Below are positions 48,385 through 57,500 of a DNA stretch of 64,000 bases, piece by piece. Position 1 is the first letter of the stretch. Each line of letters opens with the position of its first letter. The notes under the pieces are model-generated. The model was not told where the DNA came from and did not search any database. It saw nothing but the letters and a program-made list of their open reading frames with translations. The stretch covers positions 1-64,000 of the forward strand of contig JAFUTW010000011.1 in NCBI GenBank assembly GCA_017484085.1. Direction: 5' to 3'. The translations under genes and the position numbers were made by a program. Source of the DNA: Clostridia bacterium (lineage in GTDB: Bacteria > Bacillota > Clostridia > Christensenellales > Aristaeellaceae).

Positions 48385-49098
48385 ATGGAACAACTGACTT
48401 GCAGCAATCTGACTCTTGGTTATGAGGGGCGGCCCGTGCTCTCCGGGGTCAGCTTTTCGGTAAACGAAGGCGACTATCTGTGCATCGTAGGGGAGAACGG
48501 CTCGGGCAAATCCACGCTGATGAAGACCATCCTCGGTCTGCAGAAGCCGATGGGCGGAACGATCGCGTTCCGGAACGGCGTAAGGGCGAACGAGATCGGC
48601 TACCTGCCCCAGCAGACGGCTGTGCAGAAGGATTTCCCGGCCACGGTGCGGGAGATCGTCCTGTCCGGCTGCCAGGGCCGGCTGGGGAAACGCCCCTTCT
48701 ATGGGCGCAAAGAGAAGGAGCTGGCGGCGCTGAACATGGAGAAGATGGGGCTGACTGCGCTGGAAGGACGCTCCTACAGAAACCTGTCCGGCGGCCAGCA
48801 GCAGCGGGTGCTCCTTGCGCGGGCGCTGTGCGCCACGCAGAAGATCCTGCTGCTCGATGAGCCGGTATCCGGCCTGGACCCCAAGGTAACGCTGGAAATG
48901 TACGGGCTCATCGAGCGCCTCAACCGCGAGGACGGAGTAACGATCATCATGATCTCCCATGATATCGCTGCGGCTGTGCAGTATGCGAGCCACATCCTGC
49001 ATGTAGGCCATGAAACCTTTTTCGGGACCTGCGCAGAGTACCGCAAGAGCCCGCCGGCACTCCGGTTCTTTGCGTCGGAAGGGGGCGAAGCACAGTGA
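48385..49098 (+). CDS. znuC: zinc ABC transporter ATPase ZnuC
   Basis: A 237-residue ATPase. Walker A is GENGSGKST (about 36-44), the signature LSGGQQQRVLLARAL, Walker B ILLLDEPVSGLDP, and switch His in IISH-type MISHDIAAA. It powers ZnuB. The start has GAAGGAG eight or nine bases upstream, and the end overlaps znuB by four bases. Confidence 0.93.
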   Translation: MEQLTCSNLTLGYEGRPVLSGVSFSVNEGDYLCIVGENGSGKSTLMKTILGLQKPMGGTIAFRNGVRANEIGYLPQQTAVQKDFPATVREIVLSGCQGRLGKRPFYGRKEKELAALNMEKMGLTALEGRSYRNLSGGQQQRVLLARALCATQKILLLDEPVSGLDPKVTLEMYGLIERLNREDGVTIIMISHDIAAAVQYASHILHVGHETFFGTCAEYRKSPPALRFFASEGGEAQ

Positions 49099-49934
49099 TC
49101 GGGACATTGGCAACCTATTTGGCCTTCCCCTTCGTTCGATATGCGCTGGTGGTGGGCGTGCTGATAGCACTTTGCTCCTCTCTGCTGGGCGTCACGCTGG
49201 TGCTCAAGCGGTTTTCCTTCATCGGCGACGGGCTTTCCCATGTCGCTTTCGGCGCGCTGGCCATCGCAGGCATCTTGAACCTGACGGATGACATGCTCTT
49301 CGTCCTGCCCGTCACGGTGCTGGCCGCGGTGCTGCTGCTGCGCACGGGACAGAATACGAAGATCAAGGGCGATGCGGCGATCGCCATGATTTCGGTGAGC
49401 GCGCTGGCGATCGGCTATCTGCTGATGAATCTCTTTTCCACGTCCACCAACCTTTCGGGCGACGTGTGCTCCACGCTGTTCGGTTCCACTTCGATCCTTA
49501 CGCTGACGAAGGGGGAGGTGTGGCTCTGCGCAGTCCTTTCCCTTTCCGTGGTGGCGCTGTTCGTCCTGTTTTACAACAGGCTTTTCGCGGTCACCTTTGA
49601 CGAGGATTTCGCCAGGGCCAGCGGGACCCGGGTGGAAGCGTACAACCTGCTCATCGCGGTGGTCATCGCGGTCATCATCGTGCTGGCGATGAACCTCGTC
49701 GGTTCGCTGCTGATTTCGGCGCTCATCATCTTCCCTGCAATGTCGGCAATGCGCGTATTTTCGAGCTTTAAGGCTGTTACCGTCTTCTCCGGCGTGCTCA
49801 GCGTGGTCAGTGCGCTGCTGGGAATGCTCATTTCCATCATCTACGGTACGCCGGTAGGCGCCACCATCGTAGCGGTGGATCTTGCGGCTTTCCTGCTCTG
49901 CTGCATTGCAGCACGGGCAAAAGGAGGTAAATGA
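49095..49934 (+). CDS. znuB: zinc ABC transporter permease ZnuB
   Basis: A 279-residue membrane protein of the ABC-3 family with about eight hydrophobic helices. The coupling-loop region and FTFDEDFARASG-type motif (VTFDEDFARASGTRV) are typical. The start is GTG overlapping the znuC stop, and the stop overlaps the next gene (ATGA), so the three are coupled with the accessory protein. Confidence 0.93.
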   Translation: MIGTLATYLAFPFVRYALVVGVLIALCSSLLGVTLVLKRFSFIGDGLSHVAFGALAIAGILNLTDDMLFVLPVTVLAAVLLLRTGQNTKIKGDAAIAMISVSALAIGYLLMNLFSTSTNLSGDVCSTLFGSTSILTLTKGEVWLCAVLSLSVVALFVLFYNRLFAVTFDEDFARASGTRVEAYNLLIAVVIAVIIVLAMNLVGSLLISALIIFPAMSAMRVFSSFKAVTVFSGVLSVVSALLGMLISIIYGTPVGATIVAVDLAAFLLCCIAARAKGGK

Positions 49935-50395
49935 ATTTGAAAAAGCGAATGGTCATGCTTCTTCTGCTGGCGCTGTGCGCGCTCGCTGCCGAGGCGTCGG
50001 CGTTTTCGCTCTTCGGCAAGCCGGAAGAGAAGGCTGAAGGGGTCGATCTGGACCTCTCGAAGCTCAGCGGCACGGTTGTGTACTCCCAGGTGTACAACAT
50101 GATGGTCACGCCGGAGGACTTTATCGGAAAGACGATCCGTGTGGCCGGCTATTTTGACGTCTATGAAGACGCGGAGACGGGCAACAATTACTTCGCCTGC
50201 ATCATTCCGGACGCCACCGCCTGCTGCGCGCAGGGGCTGGAATTCCTATGGGCGGATGAGCATCCCTATCCGGACGACTATCCGGAACCAGGCTGCGACA
50301 TGACGATGACGGGCCGCTTTGAAACCTATGAAGAGGACGGCATGGAGTACATGCGCCTGGCGGATGCGCAGGTCGAGTGGGGCGAGATCGACTGA
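49931..50395 (+). CDS. exported Cys-pair protein of the zinc operon
   Basis: A 154-residue exported protein (signal to about residue 24, LCALAAEASA-FS). The mature part looks like an OB-fold with SQVYNMMVTPEDFIGKTIRVAGYF, IIPDATACCAQGLEF with an adjacent Cys pair, and GCDMTMTGRFETYEEDGMEY. The CC pattern and length recall the C-terminal DUF1980 part of YcgQ-type proteins linked to metal homeostasis, but I am not sure. Its ATGA overlap with znuB shows that it belongs to the zinc operon and may bind or pass on zinc outside the cell. Confidence 0.75.
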   Translation: MNLKKRMVMLLLLALCALAAEASAFSLFGKPEEKAEGVDLDLSKLSGTVVYSQVYNMMVTPEDFIGKTIRVAGYFDVYEDAETGNNYFACIIPDATACCAQGLEFLWADEHPYPDDYPEPGCDMTMTGRFETYEEDGMEYMRLADAQVEWGEID

Positions 50396-50425
50396 AAAAT
50401 TGATGCGAGAAGGATAAAAACCGTA

Positions 50426-50467
50426 ATTCCTCCCGTCTATTGGGTGAAGACCAAAGATGGGAGGGAT
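50426..50467 (+). terminator. hairpin that both ends the zinc operon and covers the next ribosome site
   Basis: CCTCCCGTCT (50429-50438) pairs with AGATGGGAGG (50455-50464), extendable by three base pairs, followed by ATTTTTG. The GGGAGGG that serves the next gene (ATG 50473) is in the right arm. Confidence 0.65.
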
Positions 50468-50472
50468 TTTTG

Positions 50473-51510
50473 ATGGAACAGGAGAAGAAAGCAGAGGTAC
50501 GCAAGACTTCAAGGATCGGCGGGGCGATGTCGGGGCTGCGCGCGTTCTTATCCGGGATCGGGACAAAGCGGCTGTGCGCCGCGGCGTTTGGCCTCTTCCT
50601 CGTGCTGGGCACGGCGGCGGCGCGGGACAGCCTCCCTGCGCGGGTGAAAACGACCCGTACGGCGGTGACGGACGACACCGTCTACGGGCTCTATGAGGCG
50701 GACGATACTAACACGCCGATGGCTGCGATGGCCGCAAACCGGGCGGTGTTTGCCGAAGAGGAGATGATCTTCGCGGACGGGGACACAGCGGTGGCGGGGG
50801 AGAGCCCGGCCGGCGCAGCGGATCCCGGGGCAGCGCAGAGCAAGATCATCCGCACGGCCAGCCTGTCCCTGGTCAGCCGCAGCTTTGACGGAGACCTGGC
50901 GGCGCTGCGGAACCTTTGCGAAAGCGCCGGAGGATGGATCGCATCCTCGCAGGAGAGCACCGGCACCGGCGGCCTGCGCTCGGCCAGTTTGACGCTGCGC
51001 ATCCCCTCTGCCGGGCTGAACGGCTTTCTGGAGGGCGCGTCCGGGATCGGCCGGGTAACGCGCAGGGAGGAGAGCGCGGAGGACGTGACGGAAAGCTACC
51101 GCGATACCGAGACGCGCCTTGCCACGCAGCGGGCGCTGATGGCGCGGCTGCAGTCCCTGGTGACGGAAGCGGCCAGCCTGACGGAACTGCTGGAGCTGGA
51201 GAGCCAGATCGCGGATACGCAGTACACGATCGACCGGCTGCAGGGGAGTCTCAACGCTGTGGACAGAAAGGCGGACTATGCCACCGTCTCCGTTTCCCTG
51301 CGGGAGGAACGCCCCAAGGAAGCCGTGACGGATGGGAAGAACGGGCTTCTCCGCCGCATCGCGCTGGCTTTCGGCGTCGGTGTATCCGGCATCGCGGCTT
51401 TCGCGGGCGACATGCTGGTCTTCCTGGCCGCCGTCCTGCCGGCGCTCGCGCTGATCGCTGCTGCCGTGCTGATCATCCGCTTTATCCGCCGCAAGAGGGC
51501 AAAACGTTGA
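50473..51510 (+). CDS. DUF4349-family membrane protein
   Basis: A 345-residue protein. A hydrophobic helix (about 32-50) anchors it, then an extracellular region of about 240 residues with IIRTASLSLVSRSFDGDLAAL, ESAGGWIASSQES, ASLTLRIPSAGLNGFL and a coiled-coil (TETRLATQRALMARLQSLV). A C-terminal helix pair (about 290-340) precedes a basic tail. These match the DUF4349 family, whose role is unknown. ATG 50473 has GGGAGGG seven bases upstream, but that site can be hidden in the hairpin at 50426-50467. Confidence 0.85.
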   Translation: MEQEKKAEVRKTSRIGGAMSGLRAFLSGIGTKRLCAAAFGLFLVLGTAAARDSLPARVKTTRTAVTDDTVYGLYEADDTNTPMAAMAANRAVFAEEEMIFADGDTAVAGESPAGAADPGAAQSKIIRTASLSLVSRSFDGDLAALRNLCESAGGWIASSQESTGTGGLRSASLTLRIPSAGLNGFLEGASGIGRVTRREESAEDVTESYRDTETRLATQRALMARLQSLVTEAASLTELLELESQIADTQYTIDRLQGSLNAVDRKADYATVSVSLREERPKEAVTDGKNGLLRRIALAFGVGVSGIAAFAGDMLVFLAAVLPALALIAAAVLIIRFIRRKRAKR

Positions 51511-51567
51511 CCCTTCAGGGGTTCGATGCTATAATGGCGGGGAATCGCTAGGAAAGAAGGACAAGCC

Positions 51568-52068
51568 ATGAAAGGTATCGCTTCCACGCTGTGGAAGGGC
51601 ATCGACGCGCTGGCCCGCGCGGTCATTTCGCTGATTGCCAAAGTCTCTCCGAAGCTGGGTGAAAAGTGTCTGGCCCTGTGGAATAACAGCGAGCTGGTCA
51701 GCTATCTGTTTGTCGGCGTGGCCACCACGCTGGTCAACTATGTCACCTACTGGTTCGCCACGCGCGTCCTCGGGATGGGGACGATGCCGGGCACCTGGAC
51801 GGCCTGGGTGGTCGCCGTGGCCTTCGGCTACTGGGCGAACAAGAACTTTGTCTTCAAAACGCACTGCCCGGATATGGCGGCGCTTCTCAAGGAAGCGGGC
51901 AGCTTCTTTGCCATGCGCCTGGCGTCGCTGGGTATCGAGACCGTGCTGATGTTTGTGACGGTGGAACTGCTCCACCTGCCGGATCTGGCCATGAAGCTGC
52001 TCATCAACATCGTGGTCATCATCCTCAATTACGTCTTCTCGAAGGTGTTTATCTTTAAAAAGAAATGA
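51568..52068 (+). CDS. GtrA-family membrane protein
   Basis: A 166-residue protein with four hydrophobic helices and the GtrA-like pattern YLFVGVATTLVNYVTYWFAT (about 45-64), FGYWANKNFVFK and a terminal LNYVFSKVFIFKKK. GtrA proteins flip undecaprenyl-phosphate-linked sugars or related lipids. An extra N-terminal amphipathic stretch of about 30 residues is present. It stands alone with a short terminator after it. Confidence 0.9.
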   Translation: MKGIASTLWKGIDALARAVISLIAKVSPKLGEKCLALWNNSELVSYLFVGVATTLVNYVTYWFATRVLGMGTMPGTWTAWVVAVAFGYWANKNFVFKTHCPDMAALLKEAGSFFAMRLASLGIETVLMFVTVELLHLPDLAMKLLINIVVIILNYVFSKVFIFKKK

Positions 52069-52073
52069 CAAAA

Positions 52074-52093
52074 GCCGCCTTCGGGCGGTTTTT
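52074..52093 (+). terminator. terminator of the gtrA-like gene
   Basis: CCGCC-TTCG-GGCGG stem with TTTTT after it, 15 bases before the proA ribosome site. Confidence 0.85.
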
Positions 52094-52111
52094 CAGACGG
52101 GAGTGTGGGAC

Positions 52112-53410
52112 ATGAGCGGTTCGGCTGTAGAGGCGGCGCGCGCGGCGAGGCAGGCCAGCTATGAAATGGCTGCGTCGCCGGCCCAAATGAGGAACGAGGC
52201 GCTGCGGATCCTGGCGCAGCTTCTCGGAGAGAAGAAGGAAGACATCTTCGCGGCCAACCGCCTGGATCTGGAAAAGGCGGAGGCGGAAGGGCTGGCTGCG
52301 CCTGCTCTTGCGCGGCTGCGCTTTGACGGACACAAGCTGGAGGATGTCACGCGCGGCGTGACGGCGCTCTCCCAAATGGAAGACCCCATCGGACAGATGC
52401 AGATCCATAGGGAGCTGGCGGACGGGCTGGTGCTGAGGCGCGTGTCCTGTCCCATCGGCGTCGTGGGTGTGATCTTCGAGAGCAGGCCGGACGCGCTGGT
52501 GCAGATCGGCTCCCTGTGCCTGAAGAGCGGGAACTGCGTGCTGCTCAAGGGCGGGAGCGAAGCAGCCGAGACCAACCGCGCTTTGTTTGAAGTGCTGGCG
52601 GAAGCGGGACGCCGGGCCGGATTGCCGGACGGGTGGGCGGCCCTGCTGGAGACCCGCGCAGACGTGGCGGAGCTGCTGGCGATGGATGAGGATGTCGACC
52701 TGCTGATCCCGCGCGGCTCCGGGGCATTTGTGCGCTATATCATGGATCACACGCGGATCCCGGTCCTGGGCCACAGCGAAGGGGTCTGCCATCTGTACCT
52801 AGACGCGGGGTGTGATCCGAAGACGGCGGCGAATCTGGCGGTGGATGCGAAGACCCAGTACGTCTCTGCATGCAATACCATCGAAACGCTGCTGTGGCAC
52901 AGGGAAGCCGCAGCGGCGCTGATTGCCAGCGCCGCTGCGCTGCATCAGGCAGGGGTAAAGCTGCTGGCGGATGAAGCGACACAGCAGACGCTCCGGAAGG
53001 CGGGGGTGCCCTGCGAGGCGGCGGAGGAGAAGGACTGGCACACGGAGTATCTCGCCCTCACGCTCAGCATCCGCTGCGTGGGAAGCCTAAAGGAGGCCAT
53101 CAGTCATATCAACCGGTACGGTTCCCATCATACGGATGCGATCGTGACGGACAGCGAGGAGGCCTGGCAGCGCTTTGCGGCACTGGTCGATTCAGCCGGC
53201 GTATACCGCAACTGCTCCACCCGCTTTGCGGACGGGTACCGCTATGGCTTCGGCGCGGAGGTCGGCATTGCGACCGGCCGCCTGCACGCGCGAGGCCCCA
53301 TGGGGCTTGAGGGCCTGTGTTCCTACAAGTATCTGCTGGAGGGGCACGGCGATACGGTCGGCGAGTTTGCCGAGGGAAAGAGAAACTTTACACATAAGGA
53401 TTTGAGGTGA
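52112..53410 (+). CDS. proA: glutamate-5-semialdehyde dehydrogenase (gamma-glutamyl phosphate reductase)
   Basis: ProA reduces gamma-glutamyl phosphate to glutamate semialdehyde with NADPH, the second step of proline synthesis. The 432-residue sequence has the catalytic Cys in YVSACNTIETLL, the ESRPDALVQIGSL and LKGGSEAAETN nucleotide-binding region, IPVLGHSEGVCHLYLD and HARGPMGLEGL. ATG 52112 is used; GTG 52103 touches the GGGAG. proB, which makes its substrate, is not adjacent. A zinc-ribbon gene starts at its end. Confidence 0.95.
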   Translation: MSGSAVEAARAARQASYEMAASPAQMRNEALRILAQLLGEKKEDIFAANRLDLEKAEAEGLAAPALARLRFDGHKLEDVTRGVTALSQMEDPIGQMQIHRELADGLVLRRVSCPIGVVGVIFESRPDALVQIGSLCLKSGNCVLLKGGSEAAETNRALFEVLAEAGRRAGLPDGWAALLETRADVAELLAMDEDVDLLIPRGSGAFVRYIMDHTRIPVLGHSEGVCHLYLDAGCDPKTAANLAVDAKTQYVSACNTIETLLWHREAAAALIASAAALHQAGVKLLADEATQQTLRKAGVPCEAAEEKDWHTEYLALTLSIRCVGSLKEAISHINRYGSHHTDAIVTDSEEAWQRFAALVDSAGVYRNCSTRFADGYRYGFGAEVGIATGRLHARGPMGLEGLCSYKYLLEGHGDTVGEFAEGKRNFTHKDLR

Positions 53411-53415
53411 AGGAT

Positions 53416-53658
53416 ATGCGCTGCGGCTGCCCGTATTGCGGAACGTATATGATCCAATCGGAGAGCCTTGATCTGGGCTGCGTCTGCCCGGAGTGCCTGG
53501 CCCGGTGCCGGGCCTGTATGGGAACGAACACCGTCGTGCCGAGGGAGGCGCTCTCCAAACTGGTCTTCGTGGACCATACTGCCGAGGAAGAGGCCAGGGA
53601 GGAGACGGACGCGGTGCCGGGCAGGGAACCCCTTCGTCCGGAGGATTTTGTAGACTGA
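53416..53658 (+). CDS. small zinc-ribbon protein
   Basis: An 80-residue protein with clustered Cys pairs: CGCPYC, CVCPEC and CRAC within the first 37 residues, fit for one or two zinc ribbons, and an acidic tail. No family is recognised. ATG 53416 has GAGGTG seven bases upstream; GTG 53407, which overlaps the proA stop, is an alternative adding three residues. It is probably co-transcribed with proA. Confidence 0.7.
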   Translation: MRCGCPYCGTYMIQSESLDLGCVCPECLARCRACMGTNTVVPREALSKLVFVDHTAEEEAREETDAVPGREPLRPEDFVD

Positions 53659-53858
53659 TGGATTTCGCTGCAAACAGAAGACAGGAGAGGCGCCCTCGAC
53701 GGAGGAGCCTCTCTTTTATCGCTCAGGACAGCAAAAGAGTTGTGCAATTTTAACAAAAATCAAAGAAAGTCAGTACTGCGGATGAGATGTTATTCTGAAA
53801 AATCAAATAATATAAAGAAAAACGGAGCATATCGGTCAGTCAAGACACTGTTGAGAAA
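53659..53858. other. gene-free spacer with AT-rich stretch
   Basis: Part of a 327-base gene-free stretch (53659-53985). The first 60 bases hold a terminator (53685-53717). From about 53740 to 53830 the DNA is AT-rich with short A-tracts, unlike the rest of the window, and could be an UP-element-like or curved region before the hsp20 promoter. I see no ORF with a ribosome site in it. Confidence 0.6.
53685..53717 (+). terminator. terminator of proA-zinc-ribbon unit
   Basis: GAGAGGC (53685-53691) / GCCTCTC (53707-53713) with TTTTAT after it. Confidence 0.85.
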
Positions 53859-53885
53859 TTAGCACTCAACACTTGACAGTGCTAA
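53859..53885. promoter_or_regulatory. CIRCE operator of hsp20
   Basis: TTAGCACTC - nine bases - CAGTGCTAA, one base from consensus. A further GTGCTAA (53892-53898) overlaps the -10 box, as in the operator at 126-152. Confidence 0.93.
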
Positions 53886-53901
53886 CAAACGGTGCTAAGA
53901 T
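53873..53901 (+). promoter_or_regulatory. promoter of hsp20
   Basis: TTGACA (53873-53878), 17 bases, TAAGAT (53896-53901). The -35 box overlaps the CIRCE right half. Confidence 0.85.
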
Positions 53902-53985
53902 ACGGGTGTCAACGGAAGAGAGCCCGAAAGAGAGAAGGCTCGAAACTGCTTCTATAGATCAAATTCAATTAATGGAGGGATTCTT

Positions 53986-54414
53986 ATGATGCTGAGCAAT
54001 GTATTTTCCGATATGTTTGACGATATGATGTATGGTCTTCCGCGCATGATGCCGGTGAACGGCACGCGCAACCAGGGCCTGATGAACTGTGACGTGCGGG
54101 AGTTCGGCGACCGCTATGAGCTGGATATGGAACTGGCCGGTTTCAAGAAAGGCGACATCAAGGCGGAGCTGAAGGACGGCTATCTGACCGTGAAGGCCGA
54201 GCGCCATAACGACGAAGAGCAGAAGGATCAGGAGGGCCGCGTCATCCGCAGCGAGCGTTTCACCGGCACCTGCCAGCGCAACTTCTACGTGGGTGAGGAA
54301 GTGAAGCGTGAGGACATCGCGGCGGCTTACGAGGACGGCGTGCTGAAGCTGTCCATCCCCAAGAAGCCCGCACTGCCCAAGGAAGACGAGATCAAGTACA
54401 TCGACATCCGTTAA
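53986..54414 (+). CDS. hsp20: small heat-shock protein (Hsp20/alpha-crystallin)
   Basis: A 142-residue ATP-independent holdase. The alpha-crystallin domain (about 35-135) has DVREFGDRYELDMELAGFKKGDI, DGYLTVKAERH and YEDGVLKLSIPKK, and the C-terminus has the I-X-I-like anchor YIDIR. The N-terminal arm is short and Met-rich (MMLSNVFSDMFDDMMYG). The start has GGAGG about nine bases upstream. HrcA control through CIRCE is seen directly; class I control of an Hsp20 is less common than of groE or dnaK. Confidence 0.96.
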   Translation: MMLSNVFSDMFDDMMYGLPRMMPVNGTRNQGLMNCDVREFGDRYELDMELAGFKKGDIKAELKDGYLTVKAERHNDEEQKDQEGRVIRSERFTGTCQRNFYVGEEVKREDIAAAYEDGVLKLSIPKKPALPKEDEIKYIDIR

Positions 54415-54443
54415 GCGGAACGGACAAGCTTATCCCCAAAATG

Positions 54444-54484
54444 AAAAGCGGCACAGCCGGCAGTACGCCGGCTGTGCCGCTTTT
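54444..54484. terminator. strong bidirectional terminator
   Basis: AAAAGCGGCACAGCCGGC / GCCGGCTGTGCCGCTTTT, an 18-bp perfect stem with a five-base loop, between convergent hsp20 and mscS-like genes. Confidence 0.95.
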
Positions 54485-54541
54485 CTCTTGAGCCGCAGCC
54501 TCCCGGCGCCCGATGCAAAGACAGGGTTGCCGCGCGGCAGA

Positions 54542-57500
54542 TCACTTTTCCTTTGGGCTATTTTGGGCAAGCATCTGTTCCAGATCCTCCATCGTCTTCC
54601 GGTCGGACATATCGAGCTGGGAGACTGTTACGTTCGGGAACGGGATGTTGATGCTGTAGCGGTAGAAGATCTGCAGCAGCGCCTTGTTCAGATAGCGGAT
54701 AACGCCTTTGATGTTGTGCTCGCTGCACTTGCAGATGATCATCAGGTCGATACCGCTCTCGCCGAGGTTGGATATGCCGATATAGGTCGGCCCTTCAAGG
54801 ATCTGATCATTCTCCTCCTGCAGCAGCGGCAGCTCATGCCTCAGGACCGATTCCACATAATCGATGTCCTGTCCGTATTCAATGCTGATCGTGCATGCTG
54901 CGACCGACGCTTCCTTGGTCATGTTGAGCACGCCGGAAATATCGCTGTTGCAGTAGATCTTGATGTTGCCGTCGCCGCCGATGATCTTGGTGGTCCTCAG
55001 GCCGATATCCATGACCGTACCGCGGTAGCCGCCGATCGTAACGATATCACCGACGCGGAATTCTCCTTCGAAGACGATGAAGATACCGGCAAGGATATCC
55101 TTGATCAGGCTCTGGGCTCCGAGACCGATGACCAGCGAGAGCAGGCCGGCGCTGGCCAGCAGGCTCGTGGGATCCATGCCGACCAGGTACAGACAGTAAA
55201 AAATCACGCCGATGGCACTGCCATACTTGACGACGGAGAGCAGCAGGTGTCCGATGGTCTCGCTGCGCGCGCCGAGGATGGAGGTGATGATCCGGATCGG
55301 GATACGGATCAGCGAAACCGCGACGGCGGTGAAGATCATTACGAGCACACAGGCGCTGAGGGCGAAGATGTTCAGCCCTCTCTCCCAGTTGCCGCTCAGG
55401 ATGTAGCGGATGATGGAGCCCTCATCGAACAGCTTTTCCGAGCCGACGGCGGTAATGATGATGTACAGAACCAGGATGCTGCACAGGATGAATATCAAAA
55501 GCATCAGCTTTTGCTCCGGGCTGCGCTCGCTCCAGCGTATGGATTTGTTATCCCATCGGGAAGCGGCTTTGACGGTCGTGATCCGGCGCCCGGAGGGAAG
55601 AACGACGTTGAAAATCTTGGAATCGAGTCCGCCTGCGGTCTCGGGATCGGTCATCACCGCATAGAGCTTTTCTTCTTCCTCGGTGGTAAACGTCACCGTG
55701 CCGCAGAGGATCAGAATGAGGATCAGGCTCGTAATGACGGTGAACAGCGAAATCGTGGTGCGCGATTGAAACATCCCGCTGCGCGGGGTGACCGTTTCGA
55801 TGTAATACCCGTCCTGATACCGGACAAACTGGAAATACGATGCGCCATCCATACGGAAAAAGCCGTAGTAGTCCCTGCCGGAGAACGCTTTCTCGGACAA
55901 GCCGATATCGCCTGCTTTCATCCCGATCCTGGCTTTGATCGGTGAATACAGGCAGATATGATCCGTGCTGTTGTCGTACAGCGCCATGGAGCCGCCGTTC
56001 AGCAGATCGGTTGAAAAGATCGAATCAAGTTCCGTGGCGGCCAGGATCTTGTCAGCAAGTTCCTGCTTCGCACTGAGCTGGAGCATGCCGCGGTGGCGGG
56101 TGATGCGCCGCGCTGCCTCGCCGTCCTCCTCCCGGGCGCGCTCATAATCGTAGTTTGAAACGTACAGCGTGTTTCCGTCCTCATCCCTGGTGGTGTAGTA
56201 CGTCATGGCCACACCGATGTACTGACTGAACACGTTGTTGTCGCTCATCATCGGTTCCTGGACGTACACATCCCGTTTTCCGTCGATGACCTCAAGGAAA
56301 GGATAGGACTGCGCCTCCGGGTTGTGGCTCAGCACAAAGTACCAGTCGGTCTTGTTCGTGGCGATCACATGTCCGTCCTCATCATACAGATAAACGGCTT
56401 CCAGATCGTTATTGTCGCAGAGTTCCTGCAGTCTTTGGGAGGCCGAAACGGATTTCAGGCGGTTTCCTTCGTCGTCGATCAGGAACTGCCGGTTGCCGTT
56501 TTCGTCATAGACCGAATGGTAGCGGTCCGACGGGGTGTTGAGTACGGCGGGATCTTCCTCGATGATATAGGCGATCAGCCTCGCCATGGCGGAAAACCGG
56601 TTATCGTAATACGACTGAATGATTTTGCGGGCTTCGATGCCTTCGTTGTACCGGGCACTGATTTCTTCGATCGCAAGGGATGAATGCTCGATGCTTTCGG
56701 AGATCTCCAGCAGCGTCTGCGTATAGAACGTGATGCCGAAGATCAGCATCGCGCCGGCGATCGTCAGGGGAAAGACCTTGCGGAAAATGGACCGGTCGAA
56801 GATGAGTGTGTTTCCGTTTTTCAGCTTGAATGTGCGCTTGTCCGTCTCGACCTCTTTGCGGACAAAGTCGTTCCGGATGATGATGGCATAACCGAGGCAC
56901 AGCAGCATCACCAGCACAAAGCCCAGGATCGACCAAAACAGCGCATAGCGGTTGTAGGCAAAGATCTCGACTGTTTCCGCGACGGCGCAGATCACGGTGC
57001 TGCTGCCGAAGGTGCGGGATACGCAGTAATAGCGGGTGCCGTTGATGGTTTCGGTGCCGGCGTACCCATCCTGGAGCGCCTTTTCAGAAAGCCCCGCCGC
57101 AAGAGCGTCCTGGCCGGTCAGGACCTCGGAGCCGTTTTCAAAATACAGGAAAGAGTTGTTACCCGTATCGACAGCGAACAAAAAACCGTTGTTCCCGGTA
57201 GCAGAACGGCTCAGCACAGACGACATATTCTTGAGTGCATCGATCTGCCTGTCAAGCGAAGAGGCATCCGCAACGAGAATAAGCCAGTATTCGGAATCCC
57301 GGTATGTGCACGGGACGGAATAGAAGAAAAAGTATCCAAACGAGTTGTTTTCGAGCACGGGCTCAACGCTGGCGGCAGCTTCATCCTCGGTGCCCCGGAC
57401 GAGCTTTTTCAGGTTGTCCGGCGACAGGACCCCCTGCTCGACCAGATTGATGCCGGTATATGCAGGATACGGAGCGAGCAGAGAAGTCCCGTCTTTCGAC

